NCBI RefSeq assembly: GCF_004114915.1 | Contig: NZ_CP022219.1 | Location: 898,501 to 962,500 of the forward strand | Origin: Bradyrhizobium guangxiense | Lineage (GTDB): Bacteria; Pseudomonadota; Alphaproteobacteria; Rhizobiales; Xanthobacteraceae | Direction of reading: 5' to 3' | DNA length: 64,000 nucleotides | Position numbers and translations under genes: made by a program | The notes under the pieces: generated by a model | Database searches by the model: none | Seen by the model: the letters and a program-made list of their open reading frames with translations, nothing else | Told to the model about the DNA's origin: nothing | Shown: piece by piece, positions 56,257 to 64,000 of the stretch | Position numbering within the stretch: position 1 is the first letter of the stretch | Layout of the letters: each line of letters opens with the position of its first letter

Positions 56257-56444
56257 AAGGCCGCACGGCACCGGACCGCGCCGTGCCCGGTGCCGTTAGC
56301 GGATCGAGCCGAGAAGTGCGAAGCTGAAGGAGACGAACATCGGCGGCCCTTAACTGGACCGGGATCGTGCCTGCTCGTTGGTGGCGCGCCGTCTCCCCGA
56401 GGTTCAGGACGGCATGGGCGATGCCAATCGCCTCGCCGATCCGA

Positions 56445-56597
56445 TCAGTTCATCTTCCTGCGGAGAGCCTTGATCTGCTCTTTCTGTGCTTCGATGTATT
56501 TCGTGATGGCGGCGCGCAGCTCCTGCGAGTGGAGCCTGTCGGTGTCGCGTTGGACTTCCGCGAGCGCGGCTTCTGCATCAGCGAGAGCGGTCTTCAT
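56445..56597 (-). CDS. Small helical protein (50 residues)
   Basis: A 50-residue ORF on the minus strand reads MKTALADAEAALAEVQRDTD and continues to KEQIKALRRKMN. It is rich in Ala, Glu, Gln, Lys and Arg with heptad spacing, so it should form one long helix. The codon pattern looks like real coding sequence. The ribosome site is weak (AGGG eleven bases upstream). No family is recognised; it resembles no neighbour. It lies between the PaoC-type gene (convergent) and an XRE-cupin regulator on the same strand. Confidence 0.55.
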   Translation of the reverse strand: MKTALADAEAALAEVQRDTDRLHSQELRAAITKYIEAQKEQIKALRRKMN

Positions 56598-56783
56598 CTG
56601 CGAGCCCTGTTACGAAGCGACCCCGGAGAGCCTAGGAATCCGGGGCCATAACCTCAGCACCTTTGCGCCAGGCTGCTCGGCTACGGTTGCCAATATATAG
56701 CTGTTCGGCTCGTTGGATTTGAGGTGGCTCAAGCCCCGTAAGATGCCGGTGGCCCGTAGCATTGCGGATGGGCAGGTCGCGCT

Positions 56784-57332
56784 TCAGAACGTCGGCGGCG
56801 TGCAGGCCGATATCACTTCGCACGGTTTGCCGCCGACGCAGCGGAATCGATGCGGGCGGCGGCTTTCGAAATAATAGGCATCGCCGGGATTGAGGATGCG
56901 GCGCTCGTCCTCGACGGTGACTTCAAGCTTGCCCGAGATCACGATACCGCCTTCCTCGCCGTCATGGACGAGGTGCACGCGCCCCGTGTCGCTGCCAGGC
57001 TCGTAGCGTTCCTTCAGGATCTGTAGGCTCCGGCCGAACAGATTGTCGCCGCCCTGCCGATACGAGATCGGCTTCTTGCCGACCTCGGTCAGCTCCTCCG
57101 CGCGGTAGAAGATCTTGCGCCGGCTTTCCGGTTCCAGCGCGAAGAACTCGGCAAGCCCCATCGGGATGCCGTCGAGGATGCGCTTGAGGGCGCCGACCGA
57201 GGGGTTCATCTGGTTGGATTCGATCAGCGAGATCGTCGAATTGGTGACCCCGGCGCGCTTGGCAAGCTCGCGCTGCGACAGCTTGTGGCGCGCCCGGATG
57301 AATCGCAGCCGTCCACCGATGTCGACGCTCAT
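56784..57332 (-). CDS. XRE-cupin transcriptional regulator (PuuR-like)
   Basis: The 182-residue protein has an N-terminal Cro/CI helix-turn-helix (RLRFIRARHKLSQRELAKRAGVTNSTISLIE, partly) and a C-terminal cupin (HLVHDGEEGGIVISGKLEV, GDAYYFESRRPHRFRC). The pair is typical of regulators of polyamine, taurine or amino-acid metabolism such as PuuR. It is divergent from the omega-amino-acid aminotransferase across 149 bp that contain a perfect inverted repeat, so that aminotransferase is a likely target. Confidence 0.9.
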   Translation of the reverse strand: MSVDIGGRLRFIRARHKLSQRELAKRAGVTNSTISLIESNQMNPSVGALKRILDGIPMGLAEFFALEPESRRKIFYRAEELTEVGKKPISYRQGGDNLFGRSLQILKERYEPGSDTGRVHLVHDGEEGGIVISGKLEVTVEDERRILNPGDAYYFESRRPHRFRCVGGKPCEVISACTPPTF

Positions 57333-57356
57333 GCCTCAGGTCCCGTGTTGCAGGTG

Positions 57357-57371
57357 TTGCGGATCCCGCAA
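57357..57371. promoter_or_regulatory. Candidate operator for the XRE-cupin regulator
   Basis: TTGCGG, ATC, CCGCAA is a perfect 6-bp inverted repeat with a 3-bp centre. It lies 25-39 bp upstream of the regulator start and about 110 bp upstream of the aminotransferase start, in their shared divergent promoter region. Confidence 0.5.
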
Positions 57372-57481
57372 ATATGGACCTGCAGCCCCAGTTAAATCAA
57401 TGGGTTGCGGCTGAGCAGAAAAGGACTTGTTGCGCTTTCCAAGCCGTGGCTCAGCTATGGCGTCAGCAAAGGAGCGCGGCC

Positions 57482-58810
57482 GTGACCCTTCATCAGATTC
57501 CGAACACTATCAAGACCGACTCGTTCTGGATGCCGTTCACGGCCAACCGGCAGTTCAAGAAGGCGCCGCGCCTGTTCTCCTCGGCCGAGGGCATGCACTA
57601 CACCACCGTCGACGGCCGCAAGGTGATCGACGGCTCCGCCGGCCTGTGGTGCGTCAATGCCGGCCATGGCCGCAAGCAGATCGCCGCCGCGGTCGAGCGC
57701 CAGCTGATGACGCTGGACTTCGCGCCGTCGTTCCAGATGGGCCATCCGCTGGCGTTCGACTTCGCCGAGCGGCTCGCCGAGATCGCGCCGAAAGGTCTCG
57801 ACCGCGTCTTCTTCACCAATTCCGGCTCCGAGTCGGTCGACACCGCGCTGAAAATCGCGCTCGCCTATCACCGCGCCACCGGCCAGGCGAGCCGCACCCG
57901 CCTGATCGGCCGCGAGCGCGGCTATCATGGCGTCGGCTTCGGCGGCACCTCGGTCGGCGGCATGGTCGCCACCCGCCGTGCCTTCACGACCCTGCTGCCG
58001 GGCGTCGACCACATCCGCCACACCCACGATCTCACCCGCAACGCTTTCGCCAAGGACCAGCCGGAGCATGGCGCCGAGCTCGCCGATGATCTGGAGCGTC
58101 TGGTCGCGCTGCACGGCGCCGAGACGATCGCGGCCGTCATCGTCGAGCCGGTGCCGGGCTCGACTGCGGTGCTGCCGCCGCCGAAGGGCTATCTGCAGCG
58201 CCTGCGCGAGATCTGCGACAAGCACGGCATCCTCCTGATCTTCGACGAGGTCATCACCGGCTTCGGCCGCCTCGGCACGCCGTTTGCCGCCAACTTCTTC
58301 GGCGTCACGCCGGACCTGATGACCACGGCCAAGGGCATCACCAACGGCACCATTCCGTGCGGCGCCGTGTTCGCGAGCCGCAAGGTGCACGATGGCCTGA
58401 TGGTCGGCCCGGAGAGCCAGATGGAGCTGTTCCATGGCTACACCTATTCGGCGCATCCGACCGCCTGCGCGGCCGGCATCGCGACGCTCGACATCTACAA
58501 GGACGAGGGGCTGCTGACGCGCGGTGCGTCGATGGCCGAATATTGGCGCGACGCGCTGCATTCGCTCAAGGGCCTGCCGAACGTCGTCGACATCCGCAAT
58601 TGCGGCCTGATGGGCGCGGTCGAGCTGGCGCCGCGGGACGGCGTCGTCGGCGCGCGGGGCTATGACGTGATGGTCGACTGCTTCAACACCGGGCTTTACC
58701 TGCGCATGAGCGGCGACAGCTTCGCGATGTCGCCTCCGCTCATCGTCGAGAAGAGCCACATCGACCAGATGGTCTCGATCCTCGGCGACGCCATCAAGAA
58801 GGTGGCCTGA
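57482..58810 (+). CDS. Omega-amino acid:pyruvate aminotransferase (class III)
   Basis: The 442-residue protein is a class-III PLP aminotransferase. It has the TDSFWMPFTANRQFKKAPRL opening typical of beta-alanine/omega-amino-acid:pyruvate transaminases, and the SGSESVDTALKIALAYHR and GRERGYHGVGFGGTSVGGM segments (partly). The PLP-binding aspartate is in LLIFDEVITGFGRLG and the Schiff-base lysine in DLMTTAKGITNG. The C-terminal HPTACAAGIATLDIY is also conserved. It moves the amino group from beta-alanine or similar onto pyruvate. GTG 57482 follows AAGGAGC. A D-amino-acid dehydrogenase gene follows 70 bp downstream. Confidence 0.9.
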   Translation: MTLHQIPNTIKTDSFWMPFTANRQFKKAPRLFSSAEGMHYTTVDGRKVIDGSAGLWCVNAGHGRKQIAAAVERQLMTLDFAPSFQMGHPLAFDFAERLAEIAPKGLDRVFFTNSGSESVDTALKIALAYHRATGQASRTRLIGRERGYHGVGFGGTSVGGMVATRRAFTTLLPGVDHIRHTHDLTRNAFAKDQPEHGAELADDLERLVALHGAETIAAVIVEPVPGSTAVLPPPKGYLQRLREICDKHGILLIFDEVITGFGRLGTPFAANFFGVTPDLMTTAKGITNGTIPCGAVFASRKVHDGLMVGPESQMELFHGYTYSAHPTACAAGIATLDIYKDEGLLTRGASMAEYWRDALHSLKGLPNVVDIRNCGLMGAVELAPRDGVVGARGYDVMVDCFNTGLYLRMSGDSFAMSPPLIVEKSHIDQMVSILGDAIKKVA

Positions 58811-58880
58811 TAATTGCTCTCGCCGTTGCGAGTTGTGTCCTTGCAGCGGCGAGCGTGATGCCGCGGGAGTTTGACGAAGC

Positions 58881-60146
58881 GTGAAAGTTCTGATCCTCGG
58901 CAGCGGTGTCATCGGTGTCACCTCCGCCTACTACCTCGCACGTGCCGGCCACGAAGTAACGGTTGTCGACCGTCAGCCCGAGCCGGCGCTGGAGACCTCT
59001 TTCGCCAATGCCGGCGAGGTGTCGCCCGGCTATTCCTCGCCCTGGGCCGGCCCCGGCGTGCCGGTGAAGGCGGTGAAGTGGCTCCTGATGAAGCATGGCC
59101 CGCTGGTGGTCCGGCCGAAGCTCGATCCGGCGATGTGGGTCTGGTTGCTCAAGATGCTGCGCAACTGCACCAGCGAGCGCTATGCGGTCAACAAGAGCCG
59201 AATGATCCCCATCGCGGAATACAGCCGTGATGCCTTGCGCGATCTGCGCCGCGACATCGGCATTCAATATGACGAACGCTCGCAAGGAACGCTCCAGCTA
59301 TTCCGCTATCAGGCCCAGCTCGACGGCACGGCCGAGGACATCGCTGTGCTCAAGCAGTATGGCGTGCCGTTCGAGGTGCTGAGCCGAGAGGGCTGCATCG
59401 CCGTCGAGCCGGCGCTATCAGGCGTGAAGGAAAAGTTCGTCGGCGGGCTTCGCTTGCCGCAGGACGAGACCGGCGACTGCCACATGTTCACGCAGGCGCT
59501 GGCCAAGCATGCCCAGGCGCTCGGCGTGTGCTTCATGTTCAAGACCGGCATCGACCGCATCGTCACCGACGGCGCCCGCGTCAGCGGCGTCGCGACCAGT
59601 GCTGGGATGTTGCAGGCAGATAGTTACGTGCTCGCGCTCGGCAGCTATTCGTCGCAGATGGTCGCACCGCTCGGCATCTCGCTGCCGGTCTATCCGGTGA
59701 AGGGCTATTCGATCACGGTGCCGATCAAGGACGCCTCAGGCGCGCCGGAATCCACCGTGATGGACGAGAGCTACAAAGTCGCGATCACCCGCCTCGGCAG
59801 TCGCATCCGCGTCGGCGGCACCGCCGAAATCTCCGGCTATTCGAGCAAGCTCTACGATGCGCGCCGCGCCACGCTCGACCATTCGCTGACCGATCTGTTC
59901 CCACGCGGCGGCGATCTCGCCAAGGCGACGTTCTGGAGCGGCCTGCGTCCGATGACGCCGGACGGCCCGCCCGTGATCGGCCCGACGCAGTACGCCAACC
60001 TTCACCTCAACACCGGCCACGGCACGCTCGGCTGGACCATGTCCTGCGGCTCGGGCCGCGTGCTCGCCGACATGCTGTCGGGCAAGAAGCCGGAGATCGA
60101 CGTCAGTGCGCTGACGGTGGATCGGTACAATCACCGGTTCGGGTGA
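58881..60146 (+). CDS. dadA: D-amino acid dehydrogenase
   Basis: The 421-residue flavoprotein has the FAD motif [21 protein letters not shown] (partly). The DadA signature opening is [21 protein letters not shown] (partly), with a [12 protein letters not shown] stretch, GGTAEISGY and a C-terminal [14 protein letters not shown] and [17 protein letters not shown]. It oxidises D-alanine and other D-amino acids, passing electrons to the respiratory chain at the inner membrane. GTG 58881 is the start. With the aminotransferase upstream it forms an amino-acid catabolic pair. A second DadA-like gene begins at 63286. Confidence 0.9.
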   Translation: MKVLILGSGVIGVTSAYYLARAGHEVTVVDRQPEPALETSFANAGEVSPGYSSPWAGPGVPVKAVKWLLMKHGPLVVRPKLDPAMWVWLLKMLRNCTSERYAVNKSRMIPIAEYSRDALRDLRRDIGIQYDERSQGTLQLFRYQAQLDGTAEDIAVLKQYGVPFEVLSREGCIAVEPALSGVKEKFVGGLRLPQDETGDCHMFTQALAKHAQALGVCFMFKTGIDRIVTDGARVSGVATSAGMLQADSYVLALGSYSSQMVAPLGISLPVYPVKGYSITVPIKDASGAPESTVMDESYKVAITRLGSRIRVGGTAEISGYSSKLYDARRATLDHSLTDLFPRGGDLAKATFWSGLRPMTPDGPPVIGPTQYANLHLNTGHGTLGWTMSCGSGRVLADMLSGKKPEIDVSALTVDRYNHRFG

Positions 60147-60154
60147 TTGACGCT

Positions 60155-60255
60155 GTCATTCCGGGGCGCCTCAAAGAGGCGAACCCGGAATCTCGAGATT
60201 CTCAGGTGCGCAATTGCGCACCATAGTTCGATGCTACGCATCGCCCCGGAATGAC
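60155..60255. repeat. Palindromic mosaic repeat (copy B)
   Basis: The 101-bp element is bounded by exact complements GTCATTCCGGGG (60155-60166) and CCCCGGAATGAC (60244-60255). Inside are smaller palindromes: GCCTC-AAA-GAGGC, GAATCTCGAGATTC, GGTGCGCAATTGCGCACC and CGATGC-TAC-GCATCG style arms. It shares the ends and the GAATCTCGAGATTC core with the element at 45204-45283. It sits between dadA and the convergent XRE-cupin gene and may terminate both. Confidence 0.75.
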
Positions 60256-60264
60256 GGCAATTGG

Positions 60265-60927
60265 CTACCCCGCCCCCGTCACGCAATTCACCCACAGCAC
60301 CACGGCCTTCGCATCCTGCGCCGGATTCGAAAACCGGTGCGGCCGTCTGCTCGCAAAGCGAAAACTGTCCCCTCGCTTCAGCGACCACGTCTCGCTGTCC
60401 ACCGTCAGCATCATCTCGCCTTCGAGCACGAGGCCGGCTTCCTCGCCGTCATGGGTGTAGAGCTCGTCGCCGGTGGAGCCGCCGGGCTCAAGATGCACCA
60501 GGAACAGATTGAGCTTGTTGTCGCCGCTCGCCGGGCTCAGCAATTGCTTCGACACGCCGGTGCGCCAGAGTTTCAGTTCGGGCCGCTGCAGCCCGCGCGT
60601 CACCACCTGGTCGGAGGCGCCGTCGGCGCTCGGGCTCGCGCCGAACAGCGCGGCGATGCCGACGCCGAGCACGTCGGCGAGCGTTGCAAGCACGCGCAGC
60701 GACGGCGACGACAGGCCGCGTTCGATTTGGCTGAGGAAGCCGATCGACAGGTCCGTGTGCGCGGCGACCGTTTCCAGCGAGAATTGCCTGACCCGCCTGA
60801 GATCCCTGATGCGGCGGCCGACCGCGACGTCCATCGCGGGCTCCGCCGGCTTGGCGGCGGCCTTGGTTTTCACCTTCCCGGCCGACTTTGCGGCGGACGG
60901 GTTGCGCATTCTTTTGCCACCGCTCAC
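60265..60927 (-). CDS. XRE-cupin transcriptional regulator
   Basis: The 220-residue protein has a basic Ala/Lys-rich N-terminal tail (about 1-30). A Cro/CI helix-turn-helix follows (RRIRDLRRVRQFSLETVAAHTDLSIGFLSQIERGLSSPSL, partly), then a C-terminal cupin (HDGEEAGLVLEGEMML, GDSFRFASRRPHRF). It is a different subgroup from the regulator at 56784. It is divergent from an amino-acid ABC transporter gene set across 161 bp that contain clean inverted repeats, so it likely controls that operon. The start at 60927 is the longest reading; the N-terminal tail may be shorter. Confidence 0.9.
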   Translation of the reverse strand: MSGGKRMRNPSAAKSAGKVKTKAAAKPAEPAMDVAVGRRIRDLRRVRQFSLETVAAHTDLSIGFLSQIERGLSSPSLRVLATLADVLGVGIAALFGASPSADGASDQVVTRGLQRPELKLWRTGVSKQLLSPASGDNKLNLFLVHLEPGGSTGDELYTHDGEEAGLVLEGEMMLTVDSETWSLKRGDSFRFASRRPHRFSNPAQDAKAVVLWVNCVTGAG

Positions 60928-60988
60928 GTCAAACCGCTTCCTTCATGTGCATGAAAACCGCTTGCATCGTCCGCGAAAGTGTGACCAA

Positions 60989-61008
60989 ATTTTCATATTG
61001 GTGAAAAT
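60989..61008. promoter_or_regulatory. Candidate operator upstream of the ABC transporter operon
   Basis: ATTTTCA, TATTGG, TGAAAAT is a perfect 7-bp inverted repeat. It lies about 80 bp upstream of the substrate-binding protein start and about 60 bp from the divergent XRE-cupin start. A second related pair, TTCAT-GTGC-ATGAA, lies at 60942-60955. Confidence 0.5.
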
Positions 61009-61088
61009 AGGCCGAAACGGCGTGGCCCGCAACGTCTGATCACGACATGCGCGACCGCCGCCACCGGCCAGACCCAAAGGGGGATGCG

Positions 61089-61847
61089 ATGAAACGTTTT
61101 GTTCAGGCCGCAGTCGCGGCACTCGCACTGGCAGCAGTGACGCCGGCCTCGGCGCAACAGGTGCTGAAGGTCGGCTCGACGCCGACGGGCATTCCCTTCA
61201 CCTTCCTCGATACCAAGACCAACACCATTCAGGGCATCATGGTCGATCTCATCACCGAGGTCGGCAAGGATGCCGGCTTCAACGTCCAGATCGAGCCGAT
61301 GCAGTTCTCGGCACTGATCCCGTCGCTGACTTCGAGCAAGATCGACATCATCGCTGCCGCGATGTTCATCACGCCGCCGCGCAAGGAGGTCGTCGACTTC
61401 TCCGACCCGATCTACAGCTATGGCGAAGGTCTCGTGGTGCCGAAGAGCGACACCAAGGCCTACGCCACTCAGGAGGATCTGAAGGGCGAGACGGTCGGCG
61501 CCCAGGTCGGTACCGCCTTCGTCGACGCGCTGAAGAAGTCCGGCTTGTTCGCCGACGTCAAGGCCTACGACACCATTCCGGACATCCTGCGCGACGTGAA
61601 CACCGGTCGCCTCAAGGCCGGCTACGCCGATTATCCGATCCTCGCCTACAATCTGAAGCAAGGCGGCTTCCCCGAGGTGCGCCTCGTCGACGGCTACAAG
61701 CCCGTCACCGTCGGCTCGGTCGGCATCGGCGTCCGCAAGGGCGAGGCTGCACTGCTCGGCAAGATCAACGCCTCGCTGGCGAAGCTGAAGGCCAACGGCA
61801 CCATCGACAAGATCCTCGATAAATGGGGCCTGAAGGCGCAGGGTTGA
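61089..61847 (+). CDS. Polar amino acid ABC transporter substrate-binding protein
   Basis: The 252-residue protein has a signal peptide (MKRFVQAAVAALALAAVTPASA). A type-2 periplasmic binding fold follows: LKVGSTPTGIPFTFLDTKTNTIQGIMVDLITEVGKDAGF (partly), then the conserved ADYPILAYN segment and KLKANGTIDKILDKWGL at the C-terminus. It binds an amino acid or related ligand and delivers it to the permease. The ATG at 61089 follows GGGGGATG-rich sequence. It is the first gene of the transporter operon. Confidence 0.93.
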   Translation: MKRFVQAAVAALALAAVTPASAQQVLKVGSTPTGIPFTFLDTKTNTIQGIMVDLITEVGKDAGFNVQIEPMQFSALIPSLTSSKIDIIAAAMFITPPRKEVVDFSDPIYSYGEGLVVPKSDTKAYATQEDLKGETVGAQVGTAFVDALKKSGLFADVKAYDTIPDILRDVNTGRLKAGYADYPILAYNLKQGGFPEVRLVDGYKPVTVGSVGIGVRKGEAALLGKINASLAKLKANGTIDKILDKWGLKAQG

Positions 61848-61891
61848 TCGTGAGAGGCTGATCGAAGAAGGTTTTCGATGAAGGCTTGCCG

Positions 61892-62545
61892 ATGAAAGGC
61901 TTCTGGCGCGACGCCGTCGAGTTCTTCCCGATCCTGATGAACGGCGTCGCGCTGACGATCGTCGTCACCATCGGCTCGCTGCTGCTCTCGACGGTGCTAG
62001 GCCTGATCTGGGCCATGATGCGGGTCTCCGGCATCAAGGCGCTGTCGATGCTCAGCGCCAGCCTGATCAACGTGATCCGCGGCATCCCGATCATCGTGCT
62101 GTTGTTTTATCTCTATTTCGTCATGCCCGATCTCGGCGTCACGCTCAGCGCGTTGCAGGCCGCGATCCTCGGGCTCGGCATCGCTTATTCGGCCTACCAG
62201 GCGGAAAACTTCCGCGCCGGCATCGAGGCCATCGACAAGGGCCAGATCGAGGCGGCGCAGTCGATCGGCATGGGCTGGTGGCTCACCATGCGCCGCGTGG
62301 TGCTGCCGCAGGCCGTGCGCATCGTGCTGCCGCCCTACGGCAACGTCATGATCATGATGCTGAAGGATTCCTCGCAGGCGTCCACCATCACGGTCGCCGA
62401 GCTCGCGCTGCAGGGCAAGCTGATCGCGTCCTCGACCTTCAAGAACACCAGCGTGTTCACGCTAGTCGCGCTGATGTATCTCACCATGAGCATTCCGCTG
62501 ATCCTGCTGGTCCGTCACTTCGAGAAGCGGGCCGGCAAGCGATGA
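61892..62545 (+). CDS. Polar amino acid ABC transporter permease
   Basis: The 217-residue protein has about five membrane helices and the HisMQ-type permease motif: a [22 protein letters not shown] segment (partly), where EAA-x3-G contacts the ATPase. The C-terminal [24 protein letters not shown] (partly) is family-like. The ATG at 61892 is chosen over the TTG at 61886. It overlaps the ATPase start in an ATGA junction. Only one permease gene is present, so it may form a homodimer. Confidence 0.92.
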   Translation: MKGFWRDAVEFFPILMNGVALTIVVTIGSLLLSTVLGLIWAMMRVSGIKALSMLSASLINVIRGIPIIVLLFYLYFVMPDLGVTLSALQAAILGLGIAYSAYQAENFRAGIEAIDKGQIEAAQSIGMGWWLTMRRVVLPQAVRIVLPPYGNVMIMMLKDSSQASTITVAELALQGKLIASSTFKNTSVFTLVALMYLTMSIPLILLVRHFEKRAGKR

Positions 62546-63273
62546 TCGAGCTGAAGGACGTCCACAAGAGTTTTGGCAAGGTCGAGGTGCTCAAGGGCAT
62601 CGATGCGTCGGTGCAGAAGGGTGAGGTGGTCTGTATCATCGGTCCCTCCGGCTCCGGCAAGTCGACCATCCTGCGCTGCATCAACGGGCTCGAAAGCTAC
62701 GATCGCGGCGAGATCAGCGTTGAAGGCCTGAAGGTCGATCGCGATGCGCCCTCGATTGTGAATATCCGCACCCAGGTCTCGATGGTGTTCCAGCGCTTCA
62801 ATCTGTTTCCGCATCGCACCGCGCTGGAGAACGTGGTCGAAGGGCCGCTCTATGTGAAGAAGGAATCGCGGGCCGTCGCGCTCGAGCGCGGCCGCGCGCT
62901 GCTCGCCCAGGTCGGGCTCGCGGAAAAGGCAGACGCCCATCCACCCCAGCTCTCCGGCGGCCAGCAGCAGCGCGTCGCCATTGCGCGTGCGCTGGCGATG
63001 CAGCCCAAGGCGATCCTGTTCGACGAGCCCACCTCGGCGCTCGACCCCGAATTGGTCGGCGACGTGCTCGGGGTGATGCGCAAGCTCGCTGACGACGGCA
63101 TGACCATGGTCGTCGTCACTCACGAGATGGGCTTTGCCCGCGACGTTGCCGATCGCGTGCTGTTCATCGACGGTGGCGTCATCGTCGAGCAGGGGCCGGC
63201 CAAGACGCTGCTCAACCAACCCCAGCATCCGCGCACGCAGGATTTTCTGCGCCGCGTGCTGCACCCGCTCTGA
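62542..63273 (+). CDS. Polar amino acid ABC transporter ATP-binding protein
   Basis: The 243-residue ATPase has Walker [10 protein letters not shown], the Q-loop VFQRFNLF, the signature [15 protein letters not shown], Walker [12 protein letters not shown] and the switch histidine in VVTHEMGFA. It is closest to GlnQ/HisP-type amino acid transporters. The start at 62542 overlaps the permease stop by four bases. The start of a DadA-like oxidase follows 12 bp after the stop, suggesting that the imported compound is oxidised by it. Confidence 0.95.
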   Translation: MIELKDVHKSFGKVEVLKGIDASVQKGEVVCIIGPSGSGKSTILRCINGLESYDRGEISVEGLKVDRDAPSIVNIRTQVSMVFQRFNLFPHRTALENVVEGPLYVKKESRAVALERGRALLAQVGLAEKADAHPPQLSGGQQQRVAIARALAMQPKAILFDEPTSALDPELVGDVLGVMRKLADDGMTMVVVTHEMGFARDVADRVLFIDGGVIVEQGPAKTLLNQPQHPRTQDFLRRVLHPL

Positions 63274-63285
63274 CCGGACTTCGCC

Positions 63286-64000
63286 ATGCCTGCGCGCCTG
63301 CCCCTGCCGCCATCGCTCTATGCCGACACAGCCGTTGCGCCGGCCGCCACGCCGCCGCTCGATGTCGACAAGACCGTCTCGGTCGCCATCGTCGGCGGCG
63401 GCTACACTGGCCTCTCCACCGCGCTGCATCTGGCGGAGCAGGGCGTCGAGGCCCTGGTGCTGGAGGCGCAGGAGCCGGGCTGGGGCGCCTCGGGCAACAA
63501 TGGCGGCCACACCAACCCGGGCCTGAAGCACGATCCCGATCAGATCGAGGCTGATTTCGGCGCCGAGCTCGGCCGGCGCATGATCGAGTTTTCCTACGGC
63601 ACGACCAACTTCACGCATGATCTGATCCGCCGCTATCAGATCCCATGCGAGGCACGGCAGAACGGCACGCTGCGCGCGGCCTATCACGAGGCCAGCGCAG
63701 CCGCGATCGAGAAGACGGCGCAGCAGTGCATTCGCCGCGGCATGCCGGTGAGGTATCTCAACCGCGAGCAGCTCCGCGAGATGACCGGCACCGATCGCTA
63801 TGTCGGCGCCATGCTCGATGCGCGCGGCGGCGATCTGCATCCGCTCAGCTACGCCCGCGGCCTCGCGCGCGCCGCGATCTCGGCGGGCGCCAAGGTGCAT
63901 GGCGAGACGCCGGCGCTGTCACTGCGCCGCGATGGCAGTCGCTGGCGCATCGAGACGCCGCGGGCCGTGGTTCATGCCGACAAGGTTTTGCTCGCCACCA
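63286..64000 (+). CDS. DadA/OrdL-type FAD-dependent oxidoreductase (cut by window end)
   Basis: The first 238 residues are visible and the frame continues past the window. The FAD-binding motif is VAIVGGGYTGLSTALHLAEQG (partly) near residue 37, followed by EAQEPGWGASGNNGGHTNPGLK (partly), a DAO-family signature with GASGNNGG. The ATG at 63286 follows the ATPase by 12 bp. It resembles gamma-glutamylputrescine or D-amino-acid/sarcosine type oxidases. The amine or amino acid oxidised is unknown, but the link to the ABC transporter suggests the imported ligand. It is truncated only by the window edge. Confidence 0.88.
   Translation, partial: MPARLPLPPSLYADTAVAPAATPPLDVDKTVSVAIVGGGYTGLSTALHLAEQGVEALVLEAQEPGWGASGNNGGHTNPGLKHDPDQIEADFGAELGRRMIEFSYGTTNFTHDLIRRYQIPCEARQNGTLRAAYHEASAAAIEKTAQQCIRRGMPVRYLNREQLREMTGTDRYVGAMLDARGGDLHPLSYARGLARAAISAGAKVHGETPALSLRRDGSRWRIETPRAVVHADKVLLAT

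Overview
The window looks like chromosomal DNA from an alphaproteobacterium of the Bradyrhizobium/Rhodopseudomonas group. It is GC-rich and carries a CtrA-ChpT cell-cycle phosphorelay, a CheA with an attached receiver domain, an EipA (DUF1134) envelope protein, a DUF3551 secreted peptide and several small proteins typical of Bradyrhizobium. Dispersed palindromic intergenic repeats also fit this group. I see no prophage, integrase, transposase, CRISPR array or rRNA. One tRNA gene, tRNA-Val(CAC), is present. The organism call is an inference from gene content.

Layout. 0.2-8.2 kb: a two-gene unit resembling the yeast URC uracil-degradation pathway (DUF1688 plus a GTP cyclohydrolase II-like protein), a divergent threonine-synthase-like enzyme, a DUF2927 exported protein, an L,D-transpeptidase, a ThDP enzyme and a small PD-(D/E)XK-like protein. 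8.3-17.6 kb: small secreted proteins, a GreA/GreB-like factor, a membrane protein, an SDR, then a soluble five-GAF histidine kinase coupled to a single-domain response regulator and a tandem universal stress protein, and tRNA-Val. 17.7-21.2 kb: a membrane-anchored coiled-coil protein, eipA, a YHS-domain protein and cysQ.

21.4-34.1 kb is the regulatory and motility core: chpT, then cheA-cheW-cheY-cheB-cheR, a secreted beta-barrel-like protein, a DUF350/DUF1190/glutathionylspermidine-synthase-like operon, ctrA, and fliI-fliJ. flhA lies further on, at 42.8-45.0 kb. Near-consensus CtrA boxes lie upstream of cheA, fliI and flhA, with a weaker one at ctrA. Six GANTC (CcrM) sites cluster between ctrA and fliI. 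The window may therefore hold both the master regulator, its phosphotransferase and part of its motility regulon.

34.3-42.6 kb: an ECF sigma factor with its RskA-like anti-sigma factor, an AraC regulator, an NDH-2-like flavoprotein, a DUF1254 protein and a gene-poor, repeat-rich stretch (40.9-42.3 kb). 45.3-49.7 kb: a six-gene periplasmic copper-handling operon (His-rich exported protein, lipoprotein, TolC-like channel, multicopper oxidase, cupredoxin, CusF-like protein) without a detectable RND pump. 49.8-56.3 kb: an MFS transporter, a DUF4864 protein, a TetR regulator and a divergent three-subunit molybdenum hydroxylase of PaoABC type that lacks an export signal.

56.4-64 kb: an amino-acid catabolic region with two XRE-cupin regulators, an omega-amino-acid:pyruvate aminotransferase, a D-amino-acid dehydrogenase, a polar amino acid ABC transporter and the start of a second DadA-like oxidase that is cut by the window end. 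Both regulators have a clean inverted repeat in the divergent promoter region next to them.
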